Shown here: in pieces, positions 34,798 to 44,633 of the stretch
Layout of the letters: every line of letters starts with the position of its first letter
How positions within the stretch are numbered: position 1 is the first letter of the stretch
Assembly: GCF_001552075.1 (NCBI RefSeq)
Contig: NZ_BCQM01000003.1
Location: 248,001-312,000, forward strand
DNA length: 64,000 nucleotides
DNA from: Arthrobacter luteolus NBRC 107841
GTDB taxonomy: Bacteria; Actinomycetota; Actinomycetes; Actinomycetales; Micrococcaceae
Direction: 5' to 3'
Program-made: the position numbers and the translations under genes
The notes under the pieces: generated by a model
Database searches by the model: none
What the model was told of the DNA's origin: nothing
Seen by the model: only the letters and a program-made list of their open reading frames with translations

Positions 34798-34803
34798 TAG
34801 GCA

Positions 34804-35682
34804 GTGACTGATTCCGTATCCACGCCCGTTCCACGGCCCAGGCCGCTCCTTGGCGCCTCCGATATCCGGGCGCTGGCCGAAGAGCTGGGCGTCCGTCCCA
34901 CCAAGACGCTCGGCCAGAACTTCGTCATCGACGGGAACACCATCCGCAGGATCGTGTCCGCGGCCTCGGTGGGCGGGGAAGAAACCGTTCTGGAGGTCGG
35001 TCCCGGGCTCGGCTCGCTGACCCTTGGCCTGCTTGATGCAGCGCGTGAAGTGGTCGCCGTCGAAATTGACCCGGTGCTGGCCGGCCGGCTTCCCCAGACA
35101 GTCAGTGCCTGGCGTCCGGAGAAGGCCGAAAACCTGCACGTGGTTCTTGCCGACGCCATGCGCGTGACAGAACTTCCCGCGCAGCCGTCGGCCCTGGTAG
35201 CCAACCTCCCATACAACGTTGCCGTACCCGTTGTCCTGCACCTGCTGGAGCACTTCCCCAGCCTGCGTCATGGCCTGGTCATGGTCCAGGACGAGGTCGC
35301 CGACCGGCTGGCGGCCAAACCCGGTTCGAAGACGTACGGGGTTCCGTCCGTCAAGGCAGCCTGGTACGGGACCATGCGCAAGGCCGGCGTCATCGGCATG
35401 AACGTGTTCTGGCCTGCGCCGAAGATTGCCTCCGGACTGGTTGGCTTTGAGCGCCACGAACCTCCCGCCACGCATGCGAGCCGGCAGGAGGTCTTCGCGG
35501 TGATCGATGCCGCGTTCGCCCAGCGCCGCAAGACGCTGCGCGCCGCCCTGGCCGGCTGGGCCGGAAGCCCGGCTGAGGCCGAACGCGCCCTGCGCAGCGC
35601 CGGTGTGGACCCGAGTGCGCGGGGCGAGGTCCTGGATATCCACGCGTACACACGGATCGCCGAAGCACGGACCGCCGTATGA
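34804..35682 (+). CDS. ksgA: 16S rRNA (adenine(1518)-N(6)/adenine(1519)-N(6))-dimethyltransferase
   Basis: Dimethylates two adenines near the 3' end of 16S rRNA during small-subunit maturation. The 292-aa protein shows [10 protein letters not shown], the SAM site [19 protein letters not shown], the catalytic [11 protein letters not shown] motif and the C-terminal [17 protein letters not shown] segment. GTG at 34804 is supported by the leaderless -10 box. Its stop overlaps ispE by 4 nt (ATGA). The pairing of ksgA with ispE is conserved; the break from rpfB is not. Confidence 0.96.
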   Translation: MTDSVSTPVPRPRPLLGASDIRALAEELGVRPTKTLGQNFVIDGNTIRRIVSAASVGGEETVLEVGPGLGSLTLGLLDAAREVVAVEIDPVLAGRLPQTVSAWRPEKAENLHVVLADAMRVTELPAQPSALVANLPYNVAVPVVLHLLEHFPSLRHGLVMVQDEVADRLAAKPGSKTYGVPSVKAAWYGTMRKAGVIGMNVFWPAPKIASGLVGFERHEPPATHASRQEVFAVIDAAFAQRRKTLRAALAGWAGSPAEAERALRSAGVDPSARGEVLDIHAYTRIAEARTAV

Positions 35683-36635
35683 GCCTTTCCGCGCCGCGGG
35701 CGGTACGTGCCCGCGCACCGGGGAAGATCAACGTCTCCCTCCGCGTTGGTCCGCTCCGGCCGGACGGCTACCATGCGGTGGCAAGCGTCTACCTGGCAGT
35801 CAGCCTCTTTGAGGAAGTCACGGCCACCGCGGCGGCGGAGCCCGGCATCACCGTGCGGGTGGACGCCGGAGGGCCACTCAGCATCCCGGCCAGCGGCATC
35901 CCGCTGGGCCCGGAGAACCTGGTGGCCCGTGCGGCCGCTGCCCTGGCCGGCTACGCGGGCGTCCAGGACCCGGCCGTGGACCTGGTCATCACCAAACACG
36001 TTCCGGTGGCCGGCGGCATGGGCGGCGGGTCCGCGGATGCCGCTGCCGCGCTTCTGGCCTGCAACGAACTCTGGGGAACCGGCCTCAGCGCAGCGGAACT
36101 CGCGTCACTCGGTTCCCAGCTCGGCGCTGACGTGCCCTTCGCCCTCACCGGCGGCGCCGCCGTCGGACTGGGCATCGGCGACCAGCTCACCCCCGTTGCC
36201 GCAGAGGAACCACTGCACTGGGTGCTGGTGGCCTCCGGCACAGGGCTGTCCACACCGGCTGTCTACGGGCGCCTGGACGCGCTCCGCTCCGAAGCCGGAA
36301 CCGTGGCGGAAGAACCACAGGCAGCGGATCCAGCGGTGCTGGCCGCGCTGGCCCCGGGGAACGCAGCCGCACTCGCCAGCGTTATCCATAATGACCTGCA
36401 GCCCGCGGCGCTGTCCCTGGCCCCGGCCCTGGAAGAAGTGCTGCGGCGCGGCCGGGAACTCGGAGCACTCGCGGGGATTGTCTCCGGATCCGGTCCGACC
36501 CTTGCCTTCCTGGCTGCAGACGGGGCCGCGGCCGCCCGCCTGGAAACCGCCCTGCGCGCCGAGGGACACAACGCCCTGGCCGTTTACGGACCCGCCCCCG
36601 GGACAGAACCCGCCGTCCCCGCAGACAACAGCTGA
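35679..36635 (+). CDS. ispE: 4-diphosphocytidyl-2-C-methyl-D-erythritol kinase
   Basis: GHMP kinase of the MEP isoprenoid pathway, phosphorylating CDP-ME with ATP. The 318-aa sequence has the N-terminal [27 protein letters not shown] motif, the ATP-binding glycine loop [21 protein letters not shown] and the C-terminal [17 protein letters not shown]. Translation is coupled to ksgA by an ATGA overlap. The pathway supplies polyprenyl phosphate carriers needed by pmt and the polysaccharide operon. Confidence 0.95.
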   Translation: MSLSAPRAVRARAPGKINVSLRVGPLRPDGYHAVASVYLAVSLFEEVTATAAAEPGITVRVDAGGPLSIPASGIPLGPENLVARAAAALAGYAGVQDPAVDLVITKHVPVAGGMGGGSADAAAALLACNELWGTGLSAAELASLGSQLGADVPFALTGGAAVGLGIGDQLTPVAAEEPLHWVLVASGTGLSTPAVYGRLDALRSEAGTVAEEPQAADPAVLAALAPGNAAALASVIHNDLQPAALSLAPALEEVLRRGRELGALAGIVSGSGPTLAFLAADGAAAARLETALRAEGHNALAVYGPAPGTEPAVPADNS

Positions 36636-36658
36636 ACCACCGAAGAAAGTAGTTCCGA

Positions 36659-38533
<1,875 letters not shown>

Positions 38534-38610
38534 CGGTTAACTGACAGGCTCTATGCGGGCCTTCGGACCGCTGCCCTGCGAATCGGGCCGGCCCGGGTAG
38601 GGGCCAGCTC

Positions 38611-39726
38611 CTACCGTGGGTCTGCGGCTTCGCGGGCTGGGGCTTCGATCTTGCCCTGGGGTCCGCCCGAGAGCAGCTGCGGAAGCACATGATCGCGCAG
38701 GAGCGGGGAAATGTCCGTGCGTGCGAACGCTTCGGCCGGGGTGAGCCAGAGCGTCTCCTCGATCTCCGCGGCGGCCTTCGGAGCCGGCTCGGAGCCGGCC
38801 CCGAACGGGCCGGACAGGGTCAGTGAAAACAGGCCGGCATCTATGAACGTATTGGCTTCGTTGGCGGCTGGACCGTACCAGCGGCCAATGTCCGACAGGT
38901 CGGAGGCCTCCACCTGAAGTCCCAGCTCTTCGTTGACTTCGCGGGCGGCTGCCTGACGGAAATCCTCGCCAGGCTCCAGCTTCCCGCCGGGCTGCATAAA
39001 GCGCTGTGTGCCACGCTTGCGGACCAGCAGGATCCGCCCCCCGGTGTCGTGCACCAGGACGGCGGAGAGTGTGAGCACCATGGGTGCGCCGCCGGGAATG
39101 TGTCCCAGCGCCGGGTCCTTCTGCAGTCCGGTGAGCCCGTTCCAGGAGAGATTGACCAGGTGCGCCGCCACGGTCGCCTTGTCGGGGGAGCGGGCATCGA
39201 GCCACCACTGACCGGTCATGGCGACCATGCCTACGAGCATCTGGGCGTACATTCCGCCCACCTCGGCGCTGAGCCCGCGGCTGCTGAACTCCTTGGCCAG
39301 GATGTGCTCCACATCCGCGGCGATGCGGGAAAGCAGGGTGGAGAAGGTTCCTTCGGGCTGCGACGGCGGCGCGTCCCGGACCAGGATCCGGAAACCGTCG
39401 GTGTGGTTCTCGATGTAGTCCAGCAGCGCATAGGCGGCGCGTTCGAGCAGGACGCGCGGGCCGGCGTCGGCCCCCAGCGCCTCGGTGATGGCGGCCAGCA
39501 GGCGGTCGAACTCGGAGTCGACCACCTCGGTGTAGAGCGCTTCCTTGGAGCCAAAATGTTCATAAACCACCGGCTTTGAGACGCCCGCTCCGGCGGCGAT
39601 GTCCTCAATCGTGGCTCCTTCGAGCCCGCGCAGTGCAAAGAGGGACCGTGCGACGCCGATCAGTTGTGCCCTGCGCTGGGTTCCGGTCATGCGCGGCCGT
39701 GAGCGCGCCGCTGTTATTCTCGCCAC
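38611..39726 (-). CDS. TetR-type regulator fused to a NUDIX hydrolase
   Basis: One uninterrupted 371-aa frame. Residues 1-210 are a TetR/AcrR regulator: HTH in GATIEDIAAGAGVSKPVVYEHFGSKEALY (about 37-65), then a helical ligand domain. Residues of about 216-345 form a NUDIX domain with a complete Nudix box, GKLEPGEDFRQAAAREVNEE continuing LGL. No stop codon separates them; an ATG at 39081 opens the NUDIX part but has no clear ribosome site. TetR genes next to glmU are common in actinobacteria, whereas the fusion is unusual. It suggests a regulator that senses or hydrolyses a nucleotide derivative. GTG start at 39726 is supported by a leaderless -10 box. Confidence 0.85.
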   Translation of the reverse strand: MARITAARSRPRMTGTQRRAQLIGVARSLFALRGLEGATIEDIAAGAGVSKPVVYEHFGSKEALYTEVVDSEFDRLLAAITEALGADAGPRVLLERAAYALLDYIENHTDGFRILVRDAPPSQPEGTFSTLLSRIAADVEHILAKEFSSRGLSAEVGGMYAQMLVGMVAMTGQWWLDARSPDKATVAAHLVNLSWNGLTGLQKDPALGHIPGGAPMVLTLSAVLVHDTGGRILLVRKRGTQRFMQPGGKLEPGEDFRQAAAREVNEELGLQVEASDLSDIGRWYGPAANEANTFIDAGLFSLTLSGPFGAGSEPAPKAAAEIEETLWLTPAEAFARTDISPLLRDHVLPQLLSGGPQGKIEAPAREAADPR

Positions 39727-39732
39727 CTCCCC

Positions 39733-39738
39733 AGTCTA
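39733..39738 (-). promoter_or_regulatory. leaderless promoter -10 box for the TetR-NUDIX gene
   Basis: TAGACT on the minus strand, 6 nt (GGGGAG) before the GTG at 39726. Confidence 0.6.
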
Positions 39739-39845
39739 CGCATTCTCCCGGCCGGGCCTCCGGACGGGGCGTCGGAACCCAAGTCGCGGATGGGCCTGAA
39801 CACATGGCAAACTGGACTCTTGTGTGCAGCCGGTGCTGCGTACTT

Positions 39846-39917
39846 TCCGCCCTGGTGTAATGGCAGCACCCCGGCCTTTGGAGCCGTGGAGTATAGGTTC
39901 GAATCCTATGGGCGGAA
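39846..39917 (+). tRNA. tRNA-Gln (anticodon TTG)
   Basis: The acceptor stem TCCGCCC (39846-39852) pairs with GGGCGGA (39910-39916), with discriminator A at 39917. A D-arm with GGTGTAATGGCAGCACC, an anticodon loop CTTTGGA (anticodon TTG) and a T-arm ATAGG-TTCGAAT-CCTAT complete the cloverleaf. The outermost anticodon-stem pair is a C-T mismatch. CCA is not encoded. A GCAGC/GCTGC hairpin lies at 39826-39839, just upstream. A tRNA-Gln next to glmU is a conserved actinobacterial arrangement. Confidence 0.95.
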
Positions 39918-40005
39918 CGCTAAGGCAAGCAGCCGCACTGGGGATATCCCGGAGGCAGCAGACGCCGCCCGAACCCGGCCGGACAACGTGTAGGAGCGCT
40001 TTTTC

Positions 40006-41523
40006 GTGAGCATGCAGGATACGCAGGGTACCGGACCGAACACTGAGGCCGGCCCCGCCGCCGTCATTGTCCTCGCCGCCGGAGCCGGCACCCGGATGAA
40101 GTCCCGGACCCCCAAGATCCTCCACCCGGTAGGTGGCGTGTCCATGATCGGACACGCCCTGAATGCCGCGCAGGCGCTGGCTCCCCGCACCCTCGCCGTT
40201 GTGGTCCGCCATGAACGGGACCGGGTCGCTGAGCATGTCGCAGCGCTGCAGCCCGGAGCGCTGATCGTGGATCAGGACGACGTCCCCGGAACCGGACGCG
40301 CTGTGCAGTCCGCCCTGGAAGCGATCGACGCCGTCAGCGAACTTGAGGGCACCGTCGTGGTGACCTACGGTGACGTGCCGCTCCTGGAACCGGCGACCCT
40401 GCGCGAACTGGTCACGGTGCACCGCGTCGACGCGAATGCCGTAACGGTCCTGACCGCCCGCGTGGATGACCCGACGGGTTACGGGCGGATCATCCGCGCC
40501 GCTGACGGCACCGTCACCCGGATCGTGGAACACAAGGACGCTGACGCCGGCGAGCGGGCCGTCAACGAAATCAATTCCGGGATCTATGCCTTCGACGCGG
40601 GCGTGCTGCGTACAGCGCTATCCCAGGTGAGCACCGATAATTCCCAGGGCGAGATGTACCTGACAGATGTGCTCTCGCTGGCCCGCGACGCCGGCGGCCG
40701 GGTCGCTGCCGTCGTCACCGGGGACCAGTGGCAGGTCGAGGGTGCGAACGACCGGGTGCAGCTGGCGGCCCTTAACGCCGAGCACAACCGCCGGATCCTC
40801 ACCACCTGGATGCGAGCCGGCGTCACCGTGGTGGACCCGGCTACCACCTGGATCGATTCCACCGTCACCCTCGCCGAGGACGTCACGATCCTGCCCGGCA
40901 CCCAGCTCCACGGCAGCACGCAGGTGGCGCGCGACGCCGTCGTCGGCCCGGACACGACCCTCACCGATGTGACGGTGGGGGAGGGCGCCAGCGTGATCCG
41001 CACCCACGGCTCGGGGGCAGAGATCGGGGCACATGCCGCCGTCGGCCCCTTCGCCTATCTGCGCCCCGGAACCCGGCTCGGGGAGCAGGGCAAGATCGGC
41101 ACCTTCGTCGAGACCAAGAACGCCCTCATCGGCACCGGTTCCAAGGTGCCGCACCTGTCCTATGTGGGGGACGCCACCATTGGTGAGCACTCGAACATCG
41201 GCGCGGCCTCCGTTTTCGTGAACTACGACGGCGAAAAGAAGCACCACACCACCGTGGGTTCGCACGTGCGGATGGGCAGCGACAACATGTATGTGGCCCC
41301 CGTTACGGTCGGCGACGGGGCGTACAGTGGAGCCGGGACCGTGATCCGCAAGGACGTTCCTGCGGGCTCGCTGGCAATCAACGTGGCCCCCCAGCGCAAC
41401 CTCGCTGGCTGGGTGGGCACCAACCGCCCGGATTCCGCAGCAGCCAAGGCCGCGGAACGTGCGCAGACACAGACTTCCCTCTCCGGTACTGATAACCCCA
41501 CGCGAGAAAGCGATCACGAATGA
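40006..41523 (+). CDS. glmU: bifunctional GlmU (GlcN-1-P acetyltransferase / GlcNAc-1-P uridylyltransferase)
   Basis: Makes UDP-GlcNAc, the precursor of peptidoglycan and of many surface sugars. The 505-aa protein has the uridylyltransferase domain (about 1-245) with VLAAGAGTRMKSRTPKILHPVGG, TYGDVPLL and NEINSGIYAFD. A left-handed beta-helix acetyltransferase domain (about 265-470) follows, with KIGTFVETKNALIGTGSKVPHLSYVGDATIGEHSNIGA and FVNYDGEKKHHT. The start is GTG at 40006 with AGGAG 9 nt upstream. Its stop overlaps prs by ATGA. UDP-GlcNAc could feed the sugar-modifying genes at 50-55 kb. Confidence 0.97.
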   Translation: MSMQDTQGTGPNTEAGPAAVIVLAAGAGTRMKSRTPKILHPVGGVSMIGHALNAAQALAPRTLAVVVRHERDRVAEHVAALQPGALIVDQDDVPGTGRAVQSALEAIDAVSELEGTVVVTYGDVPLLEPATLRELVTVHRVDANAVTVLTARVDDPTGYGRIIRAADGTVTRIVEHKDADAGERAVNEINSGIYAFDAGVLRTALSQVSTDNSQGEMYLTDVLSLARDAGGRVAAVVTGDQWQVEGANDRVQLAALNAEHNRRILTTWMRAGVTVVDPATTWIDSTVTLAEDVTILPGTQLHGSTQVARDAVVGPDTTLTDVTVGEGASVIRTHGSGAEIGAHAAVGPFAYLRPGTRLGEQGKIGTFVETKNALIGTGSKVPHLSYVGDATIGEHSNIGAASVFVNYDGEKKHHTTVGSHVRMGSDNMYVAPVTVGDGAYSGAGTVIRKDVPAGSLAINVAPQRNLAGWVGTNRPDSAAAKAAERAQTQTSLSGTDNPTRESDHE

Positions 41524-42503
41524 GCAGCGAAATCACCTCCAAGGGTGAAAAGAAGCTTGTCCTAGCCACAGGACGGGCTCACCCGGAGCTGGCTGAGGAG
41601 ATAGCCAAGTGCCTGGACACGGACCTGCTGCCGCTGGCCGCATATGACTTCGCCAACGGCGAGATCTACGTCCGTCCGGGCGAGAGCGTCCGCGGCACCG
41701 ATGCGTTTGTGATCCAGGCCCACCCGGCGCCGTTGAACAACTGGCTGATGGAACAGCTGATCATGATCGACGCGCTGAAGCGGGCCTCTGCCCAGCGCAT
41801 CACCGTGGTCTCCCCGTTCTACCCGTACGCCCGCCAGGACAAGAAGGGCCGCGGCCGCGAGCCCATTTCCGCCCGCCTGATCGCCGATCTGTACAAGACG
41901 GCCGGCGCTGACCGGATCATGAGCGTTGATCTGCACACCTCGCAGATCCAGGGCTTCTTCGACGGCCCTGTTGACCACCTGATGGCCATCCCCCTGCTGG
42001 CCGACTACATCCGCACCCGCGTGGACGTCACCAACGTCACCGTCGTCTCCCCGGACACCGGCCGCGTCCGCGTTGCCGAGCAGTGGGCCGAACGCCTGGG
42101 CGGCGCTCCGCTGGCCTTCGTCCACAAGAGCCGTGACCTGACCGTCCCCAACCAGGCTGTCTCCAAGCAGGTCGTCGGCCAGGTCGACGGCCGCACCTGC
42201 GTCCTGATCGATGACATGATCGACACCGGCGGAACCATCGCCGGAGCCGTCCGGGTACTGAAGGAGGCCGGTGCCAAGGACGTCATCATCGCCGCCACCC
42301 ATGCCGTGTTCTCCGATCCGGCCGCACGCACCCTGGCCGAGTCCGGTGCCCGTGAAGTAGTAGTCACCAACACGCTGCCGATTCCGGTCAACAAGCGGTT
42401 CGAACAGCTCACGGTGCTCTCGATCGCCCCGCTGATCGCCCGCGCGATCCGTGAGGTTTTCGAAGACGGATCGGTGACCAGCCTCTTCGACGGCAAGGCC
42501 TAA
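41520..42503 (+). CDS. prs: ribose-phosphate pyrophosphokinase
   Basis: Makes PRPP from ribose-5-phosphate and ATP for purine, pyrimidine, His, Trp and NAD synthesis. The 327-aa protein has the class I PRPP synthetase features PYARQDKKGRGREPISARLIADL, SVDLHTSQIQGFFDGPVDHL and the PRPP loop CVLIDDMIDTGGTIAGA. It is coupled to glmU by an ATGA overlap, as in other actinobacteria. Transcription probably ends before the 418-nt gap ahead of rplY. Confidence 0.97.
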   Translation: MSSEITSKGEKKLVLATGRAHPELAEEIAKCLDTDLLPLAAYDFANGEIYVRPGESVRGTDAFVIQAHPAPLNNWLMEQLIMIDALKRASAQRITVVSPFYPYARQDKKGRGREPISARLIADLYKTAGADRIMSVDLHTSQIQGFFDGPVDHLMAIPLLADYIRTRVDVTNVTVVSPDTGRVRVAEQWAERLGGAPLAFVHKSRDLTVPNQAVSKQVVGQVDGRTCVLIDDMIDTGGTIAGAVRVLKEAGAKDVIIAATHAVFSDPAARTLAESGAREVVVTNTLPIPVNKRFEQLTVLSIAPLIARAIREVFEDGSVTSLFDGKA

Positions 42504-42551
42504 CCCGCGGCTGTCCGCTTCAGGCGCTAAACCTGCGGCCCCAGGCGCCCA

Positions 42552-42630
42552 GCTAAAACACAGTGCACACCGCTAAACAGTGCACGCAGCTGGAAACACA
42601 GTGCACACAGCTTGAACGCAGTCAGTGCCC
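42552..42630 (+). repeat. three CAGTGCAC repeats plus a degenerate fourth
   Basis: CAGTGCAC occurs at 42561-42568, 42578-42585 and 42599-42606, each inside a longer unit resembling GCTnnAAACACAGTGCAC. A fourth, degenerate CAGTGCCC at 42623-42630 lies in the left arm of the following hairpin. Spacings are 17, 21 and 24 nt. Confidence 0.7.
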
Positions 42631-42660
42631 GAAAGCCCCGCTTTCGGGCACTGACTGCGT
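42616..42660. terminator. 21-bp perfect inverted repeat after prs
   Basis: Arms 42616-42636 and 42640-42660 pair without mismatch around a 3-nt CCC loop. There is no T tract on either side. It probably ends the glmU-prs transcript, but a mobile-element remnant or regulatory site is not excluded. Confidence 0.65.
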
Positions 42661-42728
42661 CCAGGCCGCAGCACCACCCCTGCGGCCGCCCTCCCGCCGC
42701 CGCGGACCAGGCATCCGGGTGAATGCGG

Positions 42729-42734
42729 TAGGAT
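42729..42734 (+). promoter_or_regulatory. -10 box for rplY
   Basis: TAGGAT; transcription would start near 42741, leaving a leader of about 180 nt. Confidence 0.45.
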
Positions 42735-42921
42735 TGTCAGCGATGCCTAGGCGAGGGAGGCCCCGGAAAAATCCGGCGGTACTCCGTTATCGACGGTGGC
42801 TGGCAACTTCTCAACTGCACCGCAGTCCTCTGGACGGCGACAATGCAGCTGGTTCGTTCCGATACCGGCGCCGGATAGGCAACTCGAAGCCATTACGGAA
42901 GAACCACAACAGGAGTTTGTT

Positions 42922-43521
42922 ATGTCTGATCAGAAGCTCGCAGCCACCACCCGCACCGACTTCGGCAAGGGCGCTGCCCGCAAGGCCCGCGTTGCCGGCA
43001 AGATCCCCGCAGTCATCTACGGCCACGGTGCCGACGTTATGCACATCCTGCTGCCCGCCAAGGCAACCACCCTCGCCGTCCGTACCCCGAACGCACTGCT
43101 GACGATCGACGTCGACGGCGAAGCCCACCTGGCCCTGGCCAAGGACATCCAGCGCGATCCGATCAAGCAGATCATCGAGCACATCGACCTCCTGACCGTC
43201 CGCAAGGGCGAAAAGGTTGAGGTTGAGGTCAACGTCCACGTTGAGGGTGAAGTTGCCCCGGGCGCCGTCTTCAACCAGGAAGCCGTGACCATGCTGGTCT
43301 CCGCCGACGCCACCAACCTTCCCGAGTCCATCAAGGTCAGCGTTGAAGGCCGCAAGGCCGGCGAGCACATCATTGCCGGTGACATTGATCTGCCGGCAGG
43401 CGTCGAACTGCTGCTGGACCCGGAGACCATGGTTGTCAACGTTTCCGAGCCGACGGTCCAGGACCTGGGCGAGGAATCCGGGGAAGAGGCTGCAGCAGCT
43501 CCCGCAGCCGAAGAGGCCTAA
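42922..43521 (+). CDS. rplY: 50S ribosomal protein L25/general stress protein Ctc
   Basis: Binds 5S rRNA in the large ribosomal subunit. The 199-aa protein is of the long Ctc type: an N-terminal L25 domain (about 1-95; TTRTDFGKGAARKARVAGKIPAVIYG, DIQRDPIKQIIEHIDLL) and the C-terminal TL5-like beta domain (about 96-180; VNVHVEGEVAPGAVF). An acidic Ala/Glu tail follows. ATG at 42922 has AGGAG at 42911-42915. It is followed 88 nt later by pth on the same strand, an order conserved with prs in actinobacteria. Confidence 0.95.
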   Translation: MSDQKLAATTRTDFGKGAARKARVAGKIPAVIYGHGADVMHILLPAKATTLAVRTPNALLTIDVDGEAHLALAKDIQRDPIKQIIEHIDLLTVRKGEKVEVEVNVHVEGEVAPGAVFNQEAVTMLVSADATNLPESIKVSVEGRKAGEHIIAGDIDLPAGVELLLDPETMVVNVSEPTVQDLGEESGEEAAAAPAAEEA

Positions 43522-43609
43522 GTCTTTCCTGCACGGTTTGCCGGGGCGTGAACTCCTGGACTGAGCCGTCCGGCAACTTTCGGAACCAGTCCAAGGAGCA
43601 GTCCCACCT

Positions 43610-44194
43610 GTGAACAGCAATACCTGGCTTGTAGCCGGGCTCGGAAACCCCGGGCCCGGCTACAGCCGTAACCGGCACAACATTGGCCAGATGGTCCTGG
43701 ACGAGGCCGCCGCCCGGATGGGCGCCCGCTTCAAGACGCACAAGGCGCGGGCCCAGGTCGCTGAAGGCCGAATCTCCCTTGGTGGCCCACGCGTGGTGCT
43801 GGCCAAGCCTTCGACTTATATGAATCTCTCCGGCGGTCCGGTGTCGGCCCTGGCCCGTTTCTACGGAATCGACCCGGCCCAGGTCATCGCCGTTCACGAT
43901 GAGATCGATATCCCGTTCAACACCGTCAAGCTCAAGCTCGGCGGCGGTGAGGGCGGCCACAACGGCCTGCGCGACATCAGCAAGGCCCTGGGGACCAAGG
44001 ATTACCTTCGGGTGCGGGTGGGTGTGGGACGTCCGCCCGGGCGGATGGACACGGCCGACTATGTCTTGAAGGACTTCGGCATCACCGAGGCAAAGGAACT
44101 GCCGTTCCTGATCTCGGATGCGGCTGACGCCTTGGAAATCCTCATTTCGGAGGGTCTGACCGCCGCTCAGCAGAAGTTCCACGGCGGGTCCTGA
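43610..44194 (+). CDS. pth: peptidyl-tRNA hydrolase
   Basis: Cleaves peptidyl-tRNAs released by stalled ribosomes. The 194-aa enzyme shows all key positions: VAGLGNPGPGYSRNRHNIGQM with the catalytic H23 and N12, KPSTYMNLSGGPV with its asparagine, HDEIDIPF with the acidic residue, and GGGEGGHNGLRDISKALGTKDYLRVRVGVGRP. GTG at 43610 has AAGGAG upstream. It ends the conserved core block; the accessory region begins beyond it. Confidence 0.96.
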   Translation: MNSNTWLVAGLGNPGPGYSRNRHNIGQMVLDEAAARMGARFKTHKARAQVAEGRISLGGPRVVLAKPSTYMNLSGGPVSALARFYGIDPAQVIAVHDEIDIPFNTVKLKLGGGEGGHNGLRDISKALGTKDYLRVRVGVGRPPGRMDTADYVLKDFGITEAKELPFLISDAADALEILISEGLTAAQQKFHGGS

Positions 44195-44633
44195 GGCCGT
44201 CCCTGAGGTAAAGCCCCACGTCATCGCATACAAGTAGTGCGTGGCATTTTTAGGGTATTTAACCAGTGCCGCCAGTGCCCCTGAACAGCATTGTTTGAGC
44301 CTGACCCCGGGCCTAGACTGGCGTTAGCCTTCGGGCTCCTGAAGCGGGGCCGGCGTCGGGAGGCCTCCGAGACTGGGCCACCCCCATCCCGGCGTCGGTC
44401 CCTTTTTCTTTGTTTGTTTCCCAACCCAGGTTGCCTGCACTGCCATGTGCCGGCGGGAACCCATCTACTCAATGCCTTCCTATGAACGCTGATACGGCGT
44501 ACGCTAACCCATTGACTCGTATGTTGCGGGGGCGCAGAAAAAACCGAATCAGGCAGCATGGGGGAACGCTTATGGGATGGGCAGCCAGGGCTGCTTCTAG
44601 CCTGTGGACACCTTTGGAAGCTGCTGGCCGGGT
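44195..44633. other. 439-nt intergenic region before the LuxR regulators
   Basis: No gene is supported. It contains two CCAGTGCC repeats near 44265-44280, a promoter-like TTGTTT-N17-TAGACT, an AGCC-TTCG-GGCT tetraloop hairpin at 44326-44337 and a T-rich tract at 44401-44420. A TAGCCT at 44598-44603 could start the regulator transcript. Confidence 0.6.
44291..44319 (+). promoter_or_regulatory. promoter candidate in the gap before the LuxR genes
   Basis: TTGTTT (44291-44296), 17 nt, TAGACT (44314-44319). Transcription would begin near 44326, at a UUCG hairpin, and either run into the regulator genes or stop at the T-rich tract near 44410 as a small RNA of about 90 nt. Confidence 0.45.

Larger units (their letters stand above)
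42504..42921. other. 418-nt intergenic region with repeats, long hairpin and rplY leader
   Basis: No protein-coding gene is supported here. The left part holds an array of three CAGTGCAC repeats plus a degenerate fourth, and a perfect 21-bp inverted repeat. The right part holds a -10 box (TAGGAT, 42729-42734) and an approximately 180-nt leader of rplY with a CCGG-AAAAAT-CCGG hairpin. Confidence 0.7.

Noticed and set aside
42552-42630. CRISPR array
   Set aside because: The repeats are short (about 8 exact bases), degenerate and spaced 17-24 nt with no spacer-like sequences and no cas genes.
42616-42660. Insertion-sequence end
   Set aside because: The inverted arms are only 3 nt apart and there is no transposase or target duplication; a terminator is simpler.
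44326-44420. 6C RNA motif
   Set aside because: Only one loop with five consecutive C residues is present; the two C6 loops that define the motif are not seen.
44291-44485. 64-codon frame in the gap before the LuxR genes
   Set aside because: It has no ribosome site, lies across the promoter and T-rich tract and shows no family resemblance.
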